From positions 310,001-374,000 of the forward strand of contig JAIUPT010000034.1 of NCBI GenBank assembly GCA_022315425.1: a stretch of 64,000 nucleotides of DNA. The letters run 5' to 3'. Below are positions 34,924 to 44,414 of this stretch, piece after piece. Under the pieces are notes generated by a model, which was not told the origin of the DNA, did not search any database, and saw only the letters and a list, made by a program, of their open reading frames with translations. This DNA is from Pseudevernia furfuracea. Taxonomy: Eukaryota; Ascomycota; Lecanoromycetes; Lecanorales; Parmeliaceae. The number at the start of each line of letters is the position of its first letter. The first letter of the stretch is position 1. The position numbers and the translations under genes were made by a program.

Positions 34924-36744
34924 ATGCCTGCGAAGATACAAGAATCTGACGACTTCACTTCGCGAACAACGGAAATTCATCCTTCACAACGATTGCCAAA
35001 TAGAGCATGGCTTCCAGTACTCCAGCATTCCTGCGAGTTTCCCCCCGACGTTTTTGAATCTGTGTCTCTCAACCTGCTGAAGAATCCGAACATCAATTCC
35101 AGCCTGCTCTTTCGAGCGGATATCCTCTACGACAGCGCGAACAATGAGCTCACGGATGTACAGTTGTCGGAGAAGGAAGAGACGCAGTTGTGCCACTGGC
35201 TGCGAGGATACAATGTCCGAGATGGGGAGCTTCCAAGCTTCGAGGTCAAGAGGACCATCATCCGGCGGATGATCCCTCGAAATCCTCAGTTGGACAAGCC
35301 AATCGCTCAGACATGTCTCCTACTCCAATCATCTACCGACAGTACTAGCGACCTGAAGCGCTCTCTTGTGATCTACATCCCACACGCCGCTAGCATCGAA
35401 GAGGTCCCATGGTACCACCCAAGAGTACAATCATTGGCTTACATGCATTGCTGGGACCCAATTGCATCTCCCGAATCATCCCAAGGCACGATCTCTCTAC
35501 ACTACCGCCTGTATCCTTCCGAGTCTCTCCCGTTATCCCCACGCCTTCTCAGGACGGGTCAGAATTTATTGTCGACGATCCACAAGCACGGCCAGGGCCG
35601 GTTGACAGGCTATACGAAACGCGTGCACCATGATCAGATGTTGTCACAGCAGCGGGTCCAGAACACTTACACAGAGCTCAAGCAGAGGCATGCTCCGAGA
35701 CTATGTGACCGCTGGGTCGAGAAGACGGAGCCAAGCAAGCATGTCTTCGAGGATCTGGGCATCGCAGCTTTCTTGATTGAGCTGTGGAAGGATATGTACG
35801 ATGCAGGAAAGGATTTGCTCAATCAGGACGGAGATGGCCCTGCAAACAAGCGTGGTGCTTTCCCAGGCTTTGTCGATATCGGGTGCGGCAATGGGGTTCT
35901 CGTTGATACTCTACTGCGGGAAGGATACTCAGGCTGGGGTTTCGATGCGCGCAGACGGAAGACATGGGATACATTTGATGAACCAACTCAACATCAGCTT
36001 AAGGAGATGATACTCATCCCGCAACCGCTGTTCGAATTACAGCACGACTCCAAGTACCCCACCTACGCCAACGGAGGCATACTATCAGAGGGGCTCTCTT
36101 CCGCAGCCACCACAATAGAAAAACCCGTGGGCGGTCTTCCAGCTTGGCACAATGGCATTTTTCCTCTGGGTACATTCATAATCTCTAATCACGCAGATGA
36201 GCTGACCCCTTGGACGCCTCTCCTAGCCTCCATCTCTTCCTCCCCCTTCCTCGCCATTCCATGCTGCTCCCACAATCTTTCTGGTCTTCGTTTTCGCGCT
36301 CCATCTGTCTTCAACAACAACTCTGCAGACGCACTGGCACCGTCGTATTTTGCTGCCCACATCAACAAATCCAAGTCTGTAGCTATCGCCATTGCTTGTC
36401 CAGACAACGAAGAAATGTTTGGCCAGGGACCAGAACAAGGCGACCTCAAGGACCTCAATGCGAAGGCTCGCGCGAAGCAACCCTCCGCTTATTCCAGCCT
36501 CTGCGATTGGGTTGCCCACTTAGCGGCTAGGGTGGGATTTAGGGTCGAGAGAGAAATGTTGCGGATGCCTAGTACAAGGAACGTTGGGATTGTTGGTCGA
36601 GCTATGATGCCAGAATTTGAAGAGGAGACGTTAGACGCAAGGCGAGAACGAGTCAGCGAGATAGTAATAAATGAGAAAGCGGATGGCGCGCAGTGGGTTG
36701 AAAGGGCCCGGGGCCTGATGAGGGGGAAGGGTTCAGGGCATTGA
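34924..36744 (+). CDS. trm44: tRNA (uracil-2'-O-)-methyltransferase Trm44
   Basis: An intronless ORF of 606 residues. Trm44 makes 2'-O-methyluridine at position 44 of tRNA-Ser in the cytoplasm, using S-adenosylmethionine. The SAM-binding motif I is at 316–324 (FVDIGCGNG) followed by GFDARRRKTW. Further family marks are the internal FIISNHADELTPWTP, then AIPCCSH, and the C-terminal TRNVGIVGR. The N-terminal third is the divergent family region. The start is the first ATG after the gna1 promoter. With tyw3, it is one of two tRNA-modification genes in this island. Confidence 0.93.
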   Translation: MPAKIQESDDFTSRTTEIHPSQRLPNRAWLPVLQHSCEFPPDVFESVSLNLLKNPNINSSLLFRADILYDSANNELTDVQLSEKEETQLCHWLRGYNVRDGELPSFEVKRTIIRRMIPRNPQLDKPIAQTCLLLQSSTDSTSDLKRSLVIYIPHAASIEEVPWYHPRVQSLAYMHCWDPIASPESSQGTISLHYRLYPSESLPLSPRLLRTGQNLLSTIHKHGQGRLTGYTKRVHHDQMLSQQRVQNTYTELKQRHAPRLCDRWVEKTEPSKHVFEDLGIAAFLIELWKDMYDAGKDLLNQDGDGPANKRGAFPGFVDIGCGNGVLVDTLLREGYSGWGFDARRRKTWDTFDEPTQHQLKEMILIPQPLFELQHDSKYPTYANGGILSEGLSSAATTIEKPVGGLPAWHNGIFPLGTFIISNHADELTPWTPLLASISSSPFLAIPCCSHNLSGLRFRAPSVFNNNSADALAPSYFAAHINKSKSVAIAIACPDNEEMFGQGPEQGDLKDLNAKARAKQPSAYSSLCDWVAHLAARVGFRVEREMLRMPSTRNVGIVGRAMMPEFEEETLDARRERVSEIVINEKADGAQWVERARGLMRGKGSGH

Positions 36745-37421
36745 TTTCGAAGAAGTGTGTTTCATCCTCGCAGGGAAGCAGAGAAACGGCCTCTCCACGG
36801 TAACCTTACAGACCACCAAAGCCTGGTCAGCAGCCACTCAAGATTCCGAGACAAATGGCAGTTGCCGCGATCCGAATCCCCGAAAAGTTGCGGAAGCTTA
36901 GCACCGAGTAGACTTTGGTGATTGGGTCGCCGGGGGAGTCGTAGAGGCCGATGTTTATGGTGGAGCCCCCCCAGACGGTGCGATAGAAGGTGTCGGCGTC
37001 GTGGGAATTGTAGTAGGTGCGGGCTGTTGTTGTTGAGGTTGCTGGTACTATCCTGGGGTGACCATGGCTGTAAGAGACGGGTCGGTTTCTCGGTCGACTG
37101 TTTGGTCTGCGCAGACGTCCATGGTTGGTTTCAGCATTTGACCCGCTTGGCCATTGCGCATCTTGTTGCCTTGATGGCGGGATTAACAGCTCGTCCCGCT
37201 CGAAAACATCGAGGCGCCGCCCGATTAACCCTACTCCCCGTCAAAGTTTCCATGTTGATGTAAGACAACGAATACCCAAAAGGCGGGTTGCGGGAGAAGG
37301 AATAGAAATTCGTCCGAGCGGGTGACAGTACCATTGGCTGAACTACGATATATTCATAAAAATCCCTCATCTCTTGGGCTTTTGTACTCATATTCCTTAC
37401 GGTACGCGTGTTCCTCTCACC
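36745..37421. other. Intergenic region with a methyltransferase gene fragment
   Basis: Apart from the minus-strand remnant at about 36,870–37,060, no gene is seen. Part must be the promoter of the small secreted protein gene. Confidence 0.5.
36870..37060 (-). pseudogene. N-terminal remnant of a SAM methyltransferase (dimethylglycine/sarcosine type)
   Basis: The minus strand reads TYYNSHDADTFYRTVWGG, then INIGLY and SPGDPI, the characteristic N-terminus of sarcosine/dimethylglycine-type N-methyltransferases. There is no in-frame ATG upstream. After a possible intron donor (AAAGTCTAC), no downstream SAM-binding domain follows. It appears to be a decayed fragment. The GC-rich plus-strand ORF here is its antisense shadow. 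Confidence 0.5.
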
Positions 37422-37991
37422 ATGTACTCGAAGCACTTTCCCATTTTCGCTTACCTCACTCACGCTCTTGCTCTTACCCTACCTCCAACCATTTCACTTC
37501 TCAATTCATCTATTCCTCAAACGGCACCAAACACGTCTTTCCCAAACTCCTTACCAACACTTCCCGGAAATCATAGCACCCTAAGCGGCTGGCCGGACCA
37601 ACTACCATGGAAAGGCATCATCGGCAACGATATGTTCATAGAAGTCATCGCCTACAACAGATTCGTAGTCCCGGCCTTGGCCAACGATGTCAAAGAAGCT
37701 CTCGACTGGATCATCACCGAGATCGAAGGCGAAGGCGACCCGGACGACAACATTCACGAGAGGGTCTACCGATACGACTGGGTGGAATTGATTGTCGACC
37801 CCATTGCACTGGCGTACTTGAAAGTGTTCCTGGCACCGATATCGATAGCCGATTTGGCGAGAGTCTTGAAGGCGATAAGAGGCTTCATGTTTGTCTACAA
37901 CTACGGGCCGAGGGAGATTGGTGCGGAAATCTACGTCGAGGGAGTGCATGTAGCGGACATGATTCTTATTTTCAACGCAAGACTAAGGTAA
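37422..37991 (+). CDS. Small probable secreted protein, unknown function
   Basis: 189 residues from the ATG at 37,422. The N-terminus MYSKHFPIFAYLTHALALTLP is a plausible signal peptide. A Ser/Thr/Pro/Asn-rich stretch follows, then an acidic, hydrophobic-patterned domain (GEGDPDDN, VELIVDPIALAYLKVFL, ending DMILIFNARLR). It has no cysteines in the mature part, so it is not a typical disulphide-rich effector. No family recognised. Starting at the upstream TTG would bury the signal peptide, so I reject that start. Confidence 0.55.
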   Translation: MYSKHFPIFAYLTHALALTLPPTISLLNSSIPQTAPNTSFPNSLPTLPGNHSTLSGWPDQLPWKGIIGNDMFIEVIAYNRFVVPALANDVKEALDWIITEIEGEGDPDDNIHERVYRYDWVELIVDPIALAYLKVFLAPISIADLARVLKAIRGFMFVYNYGPREIGAEIYVEGVHVADMILIFNARLR

Positions 37992-38399
37992 ACAACAACA
38001 AGAGGGTCTTCTCTTTCCCTTGAATATGAATAGTCGTGCCAAATGGAGAGTTTTTTTTGCTCGTGATCCAATCGCGCTACTCGTACAGTGATCACATCGC
38101 GCGCCTCTACTCTAAGCCTCGTTCCATGATACAAAGCGCAAGAGTTCTTTTTCTTTTGCGAACCCTCAGCAATTCACTTGAACGAGATGAAACGATAGAC
38201 AAGAATAGAAATAGTAATAATCTCTTTACAAGGTCACTCGATATCGATTTTATAGAAGCAGACTTCGAATTTAGTCAAGCAAGCTATGAGTACCTAGGGC
38301 AAGACTTCAGGGTAGTATGATGTAATCAATCAATTTCTGACCTGTCGTATGTGAGTCTGGCAATCATTCATCCACATCACGCTGTCACGCCCGTTTGCA
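37992..38399. other. Intergenic, no gene
   Basis: An open frame at 38,036–38,320 is AT-rich with poor coding character. Otherwise it is promoter sequence of the hydrolase gene. Confidence 0.5.
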
Positions 38400-39311
38400 A
38401 TGATGGCGCACGGGTACAGCCTGGACCAAACTTTCATCCATAAAACCCCGACTCACGAATATCACATCCGATGGACGCGCTTTGGCAAGACTACCTCACC
38501 AGCTCTCGTCTTCATCCACGGCACGCCATGGAGCAGCGCTGTGTGGGAGGATTTGGCGACTAGTCTTTCCACTTACTATAATATCTATCTTTATGACCAT
38601 CCAGGTTTTGGCATTTCACCTCCATACCGCCGCTTGGTGGATGCAGTGGATCATGACAAAGTCGACCTGGATGCATCTCTCGTCCTTCGTGCTGAAGCGA
38701 GCGCTGCTCTTTTCAGGCACTGGAACATGACAAGCCCGCCTCACGTGGTGTCTCACGACAACGGCGGCCTGGTCTCCTTACGCCTGCTTCTGGACCATGG
38801 TATAAAATTTGCGAGTCTATGTCTCATCGACGTTGTGGCGATTGGCCCTTTTGGGTTGCCATTTTTCAAACTCGTCGCCGAGAACAAGGCCGTCTTCATG
38901 GCGATTCCGACAAACTTCGTTGAAGGCCTTGTGCGAGCCTATGTGAGAAGTGCCTCGTGCAAGTCGTTGCCCAAGGAAATTGAGGATATGCTATGCGCCC
39001 CTTGGCTTGCGGGTGGAACGCAAGGATCCGAGAGGTTCCTGCAAGAAATGATACAGGCTCATTACCGGGACACTGGCGTACTCGAGAACGAGTATGCTCG
39101 TATCGGAGATCTATCACCAACCAACATTGTTTGGGGGCAAGATGATGCTTGGATACCGGTCGCAACAGCTCAAAGGTTGAAGAAGGCACTGAGGGCGGAG
39201 CATCTGGCCATCATTGAAGAAGCAGGGCATTTGGTTCAGTATGATCAGCCGAGCAAGCTTGCTCTCGAGGTGGGACTGTGGCTCAGCAAACACAGCAAGA
39301 ATGATATATAG
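38400..39311 (+). CDS. Alpha/beta hydrolase with Asp nucleophile (epoxide hydrolase / dehalogenase-like)
   Basis: An intronless ORF of 303 residues with an alpha/beta hydrolase fold. The oxyanion motif HGTPW is at 40–44, the nucleophile elbow SHDNGG at 118–123 with Asp120 in place of Ser, an acid candidate D248/D249 in WGQDDAW, and catalytic His277 in GHLVQYDQP. An Asp nucleophile with HGxP is the pattern of epoxide hydrolases and haloalkane dehalogenases. Substrate unknown. No signal peptide, so probably cytosolic. Two ATGs in tandem at the start; the first is used here. Confidence 0.85.
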   Translation: MMAHGYSLDQTFIHKTPTHEYHIRWTRFGKTTSPALVFIHGTPWSSAVWEDLATSLSTYYNIYLYDHPGFGISPPYRRLVDAVDHDKVDLDASLVLRAEASAALFRHWNMTSPPHVVSHDNGGLVSLRLLLDHGIKFASLCLIDVVAIGPFGLPFFKLVAENKAVFMAIPTNFVEGLVRAYVRSASCKSLPKEIEDMLCAPWLAGGTQGSERFLQEMIQAHYRDTGVLENEYARIGDLSPTNIVWGQDDAWIPVATAQRLKKALRAEHLAIIEEAGHLVQYDQPSKLALEVGLWLSKHSKNDI

Positions 39312-41052
39312 CACAGCGTAAACATGAGGCCGGCGCCGAAGTTGCAGATCAAGAAACAAATGACGTTGCGCCTGACTCGAGCCTAGTTGGGGCCCATTGG
39401 CCCAAAAGAGGTCCAGTTCCGGGGTCGCCTTCCGAAAGTAGGGTTAGGGCCGCTACTAGCGCTCTTATGGACTTTCGGTGTCGACCTCTGTAGCTTTACT
39501 CATGTAGTAAAAGGGGGTGTACACCTATCAGAACCCTTTACTATTCGAGACCTCTCAGTCAAAATTCTCTTCACTTTCTGATAAAACGTCTTCGTTGCGA
39601 GTACGAGTCTCGTCTTTGTTATGTAGCTCTTCTAATCTCAGTCCAGCAGGGTTTGTCTAATCCCTGGAGAGAGAGAGGCCAAATAGATTCAAGAAAGCCG
39701 TTACAGTCATTAAAGCCTACTGACTTGGAAGGGAGTTGATGCCGGAATTCCCATTCATGTGATTCCTCACATCCTACCTCGTCCCATTTGTTGTCCACAA
39801 CGGATATTGAGACGAACGAGACGAGACCGGCTTGTGTGGTTAGATTACAAATGAAAGCCGGGGGTAAAATGGCGATATGCATTACTCCGGGGGCCGGGAA
39901 GAATTGGTGAACGACATGCTTTGCACAGAGAGAAAAGGCCTTTGTTTCCCATTCGCTATATTCAAAAGTCCCGTCTCACTTGCGTGTCAGCCACGAGCTG
40001 TCGCTCTGGATCGAGACGCTACTGACCGGAGCGTTGCAAGCACGGATGTGTTTTTCGAGCGTTGGAAAAGACAAACGCCAAGCGATTCTGGTGCTCGGTG
40101 GCTCTATTTTTCAACTGTCTCGACTGTTATCTCCATCGACTACCGCATAATACTGAAGTGGAATCATTAGAAGTTTGGGTTGACTCTCTCGCAGCAGGAC
40201 GTACCAAACGTAATAATCTCGATCGTTGCGAGTTCTTTCACTTACATAGATACATCAAAGTTAGATCCTGGGCCCTTCATTTTGGCCTGATATTTGCTAT
40301 CTACGTCAAGGCAACATACTGAAACCTTATGGGAGAGCTCATGGTCACACTCTACCCCCACGATGAAAGAGAATCTACTGTCCTTTGCTTCTTACGCCAT
40401 GTCTTGCTCCCCTTGAGAACCGTGCCGTTAGTCCTTCTGTTCCCTTTTATGGAAGTCGTAGAATTTTTGGAGGTGCGAAGGTTTAGAGTAATATACGAGA
40501 CATCTGTCGGGCTCTACCTCCTTGTTTTAATCAGAAATAGTTTCCCAATGCAGATACATCGAATCCATTTGCTATGTTCTTACTCCAAGAGATGTATGTT
40601 TACTGGGTTTCACACATTGCATATCCCTTCCAAATGGGTTTCATAATGTAACCTGGGCCATTACAGCGCAGTCTTACTTCAGTGTACAACTAATTTGAAG
40701 CATCAAAGAGGACTACATTGGTTTGATTTTGGGAGGTAGTTTCGATATTTTCAGAGCAACGATCGGTCTTTTGACCTCTCGAATGGAGGAAACCAAAACT
40801 TCGTATCGATCTACATTTGCAAGGCATGAACAGACCTAGGACTTCAAGAGCTGAGAAGGAGGCTGCCTGTGTTTCTCTATGTATTAGCGGTCGGCATCAG
40901 AATTCAAGAATCATCATTGGCTGAACACGCTAGTTACCCTACGGGATAGGTATTCAATACTTCTCGTTTCGAGCCTTTCGACCATACCTGTTGCATGCCA
41001 ACTTAGACTCAATCCTCCTAACCACTTAAGCCTCGAGAAATATATTGCCCAC
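39312..41052. other. Gene-poor 1.7 kb with a MULE terminal fragment
   Basis: Contains a short segment at about 39,490–39,560 shared with the MULE inverted termini (see that entry). Several short open frames exist but none has coding character. Nothing else recognised. Confidence 0.5.
39490..39560 (+). repeat. Fragment related to MULE terminal repeat
   Basis: The segment ATGTAGTAAAAG, then GTGTACACCTATCAGAACCC, matches the inner part of the inverted termini at 48,856–48,937 and 61,880–61,968, in the orientation of the right end. It is not RIP-mutated and stands alone in the gene island. Confidence 0.6.
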
Positions 41053-43076
41053 ATGGCTCGTGCGGAACCTATTGTCAAAAAGGGTGTCTTCGACCGCCAC
41101 GAGAAGATCACCATTGATGGGCTCACTGCCACTCGTGGCCATCAACAAAAGCTCAAGCGCTGACGCATCAACAAGAAGTACAGTAAAAAAAAAGCGACAG
41201 CCAAGCGCCTCAACGTCGGTAAAGTCATCGCTCCCCAAACCTCGTTATGCACTTCGTCGATTCCTGCTAATCTTGCGTCGCCGGTAGAGACCGCAGCCGC
41301 CCGAAACATTAGCAGCAGCGAAAATAACACTCAACAAACGCAGCCTACTCAGAGCAAAGACAGCCCTGCGCATCATGCCACTCCTGATATGTACTTTAAC
41401 TACAGGCGTAGTTCCGTGACGAAGTTAGAGAACAGCGAAGCTCAAGCGGCATGGTCAGAGGCGGCGGCGAAAGTCTCTGGGGGTCGCATAAAGGCGAAAA
41501 AGCGACTTGAGTTCCTTTCAGGACATCCTTCGTCCTCCACAGCGACCAAAAAGGGCGCCAGCCTCTTCGTGAATCGACAACACAATTCAATCGTGCACGT
41601 CACATCCCGTTCAAATCCCCCGGCTTCCCCGTTCCGCGACACTGAATCTGCCGCTGCGCACCATGTCTCGTAACGAGCCTCTTACCAGTCATCGTGCTAA
41701 GTGTCCCCAACTCCAATCCTGACGAAATTATCCCAAATGCCCGTGGCGGGCTTGGCGCTATCGCACGTAGACGCCGTAATAAGAAGAGCAAAGCAAGAAA
41801 AAAAGCGTCTCGACGCTGGTAAACTCTCTCATCTCTAAGTCACTGCGGTTTCCATTTCTCATTATATCCATGATAGACAGTACTGTTTGTACCCTCGCCG
41901 ACTGCGAACAGAAAGGTCCACAGGGAATACAGCCCTCCGAAACCCCAGTAACAACGTCGGCGTCCCACAATACGTATTGCCTTCATATAACAAATTCAAC
42001 CTCGCCTATGATACCGCTATCGTTGGCTTGCTCTCTCAAGGCCGTGAGTTACGTCTAGAGTTGGTCCTGATGGGGGAAGAGGAAGGCAGTGATTTGGCTA
42101 AAGAAACGGATATGGAAGAACGGAAGATCTTTTTGGCTTCTGAAGATGAAGGAAAGCGTGACAGCACGATGGAAACGGTGTGTCCTTGGGCTTTCAGTCA
42201 AACACCTTTTGACCTACGGGTGAATGAATACGTAACGACTCCTGTCGGCGAGACGGCACGCCTTGAAGAGGCGGACATGAAGAGGGCAGGATACGAGCAT
42301 ATGGCATTGGTGGCTCCGGTTGCTCTGGGTTCGCTTGGGGCCATGATTGCCTAGGTTATTATATCGCTCGGACGTACTTTGGAACGACACCGTCGACAGA
42401 CCCGGTTGCAGGGCAAAGCCGTCGATGGCGGTGGTCTGAATTGTATTCGCTGCAACAACAAGTCGAAGCTGATGAGGCAGGCCAAGCGCAACAGAGCTGG
42501 TAAGATCCCATCCAATTGTGGTCATTTGCGTCGTTTATCATTCCATGCTGCCTTGCTTTCAAATCGTACAATGTACGACGGAAGGATTAGCAACGACCAC
42601 AAGCCCCGAGAAAGACGATAGCTACTACTCTAGGCTCCAGCAATCGCTCTCCATCATCCAGTACAACAAGCAAGACCCCGCCATCACAATGCTATTGCTA
42701 CGCCCCGTCTTGTAAACGACCGATATTCTGATGGAGAAGAGAGAAAGAAGCAAGCGGTTTGCGGCCGTAGCGAAGATCCAGAGGGCCATGTGCCGGTAAA
42801 TGTCGAGAGTGAAAAAGAAGAGTGCTTTTCGGCTTGCGAGGAGGAAAACAGCCCAGTAAGCACGATGGGAGTGATCTGATTTGGGGCTCTTGGCCGTAAA
42901 TTTGTCTCCATCGCCACCGCAGTGGACATTGACGGGAATGTGCTGATTCTGAACGATTTGAGACCCTTGCGAGAAGTGGACGGAGTAGGAGCAGACTCTC
43001 GGGGTTTGGCTCAGGTTCGATCTCGAACGGCTTCTCTTGTGCGTGTAGGAAAGAATGGCAAAAATAGCGATTTATG
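41053..43076 (+). pseudogene. Degenerate gene, family unknown
   Basis: ATG at 41,053 opens a Lys-rich frame (an AEPIVKKGVFDRHEKITIDG segment) broken by a TGA at 41,161. The frame then continues to 41,673 (a WSEAAAKVSGGRIKAKKRLEF segment). Later coding-like stretches in shifting frames cover 41,887–42,354 (acidic, an EERKIFLASEDEGK segment), about 42,380–42,620 (CIRCNNKSKLMRQAKR) and about 42,700–43,076 (an acidic segment, then a stretch with IATAVDIDGNVLILNDL). I read this as one inactivated gene, or two, with several frameshifts. A multi-intron functional gene is less likely because no GT–AG introns join the frames. Confidence 0.35.
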
Positions 43077-43078
43077 AA

Positions 43079-44190
43079 TCAGGGTGGTAGCGAAGAGCCA
43101 AAGAGTCCAGCATTTTCTATGTCTTCATCCATACCAGACGCCAAAAAGCCACTCCTTTCTTGATTCTCCTGCGCCTTTCGCAACGTCTGCTGCTGCTCCA
43201 GTCCTTCAGCTCTCTTCCTCTCCTGCCTGCTTTTGCTATCTTCCCACGCCTGCCCAAGGTCCTCCTCTCTCTTGAAGAGATCTTGTTCAAATCTCCATAT
43301 TCTCTCTGCATTGATCTTGAATCTCTCATTTGCAATGTTGACTAGAAGCTCCAGATACTCCTCGCTAACAATGCAGGTGATGTGCTCTGCAATCTCAGCC
43401 CCATCTTCTTGATACCATGTACGATTTGGTATGAGCCCAACTAACGATTCGAAAGCCAGACCAGCTGTCCGGATAGCAACCATAGGGAAGGCGTTCGAAT
43501 CGTCCAAGTTTTTGAGGCTTTGGATGCCACTTTCTCGAAAGCCGGCGTTGATGGCTGCTACGAGAATGGGTTGGGCATGGTGTAGAGAAGCGGTCATGAT
43601 ATGGAGGATCTACGTCTCTTCTCAGCGCTTGCAATATCGTCGCACTTTCAAGCAGAAGGCGAGAAAACTCTCTTAAAAATAGATTTTCTACATACCATAG
43701 GCTCAAACTGAAATCTTACCAGCCGCGCCTCATCGACCTCTTCACTGAGAGCCATAGCCTCGTTCTGCGCTTCCAACGAACCCAAACCCAAAAGCTCCGT
43801 CATAATCTCTCTTCCCTTACCCTTCTTGGATAAGTCAACCGGCTCATGGCTCACAAACAGCCATTTTCCTCCCATTCCTTTCCCCCCGGGCACAGCAGCC
43901 TGTTCTGACTCCTTCCCAAGCCCCTCATTATTCTGAGTATCCCCTCTTTCCTCATGCCGTTTGCCTTGCTTTCTGCCCTCAAGAAAGACACTCGCTCTGC
44001 CGGCGCAGGAACTTGTGGTGACTACACCATCCAACGCATTGATGCGATCAATGAGAGGCTTGATCGCTGCGTCAACAGAGCCTTTGGGGGAGAGATCCGT
44101 GTAGGTAGGTTCGGGGATAGAAAGTGAGGCAAGAATGGCGTTCTTTTTGGCCGTGAAAGAGGGAGGAATCTGCGGTTTCTGGCGCATCAT
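43079..44190 (-). CDS. tyw3: tRNA wybutosine-synthesizing protein 3 (methyltransferase Tyw3)
   Basis: Two exons, 44,190–43,696 and 43,609–43,079, with an 86-base intron (GTATGT...GTAG), giving 341 residues. Tyw3 is a SAM-dependent N-methyltransferase in wybutosine formation at G37 of tRNA-Phe. Family marks are LSPKGSVDAAIKPLIDRIN, VVTTSSCAGRASVFLEG, GGKWLFVSHEP, RFQFEPM continuing across the intron into ILHIMTASL, and AINAGFRESGI. A Gly/Glu/Lys-rich insert separates the SCAGR and GKWLF blocks. The C-terminal extension is a long Glu/Gln/Arg-rich coiled-coil-like segment. Tandem ATGs at the start. Divergent from the DUF2461 gene. Confidence 0.92.
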
Positions 44191-44414
44191 TGACAGGCAA
44201 AGACAGAGAGGACTTGTCCAAAAGTGAAGTCAATAATACTTCCTATTCCGGTAAGGCGGCTGTGGTGATGTCACGCGTCGACGCGTTTTGGCGGTTAAAT
44301 TCAGAAGACCGAGCTCTGATTTGCACCGTTCATTCTAATTGAAGTACATACCAAGCATAGCTCCAATTGCTTCTACTCGCTTCATGATCACATCCTACTA
44401 CCCAAACACACACC
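44191..44414. promoter_or_regulatory. Shared promoter region of tyw3 and the DUF2461 gene
   Basis: 224 bases between divergent start codons, the tightest such spacing in this window. It contains GTCACGCGTCGACGCGTTTTG near 44,270–44,290, a GC-rich near-palindrome (CGCGTCGACGCG) that could bind an Mlu1-box-like (ACGCGT) cell-cycle factor. This is an inference from the motif only. Confidence 0.5.

Noticed and set aside
36922..37263. Plus-strand Arg/Cys-rich frame
   Set aside because: It is the antisense of the methyltransferase fragment; its composition follows from that.
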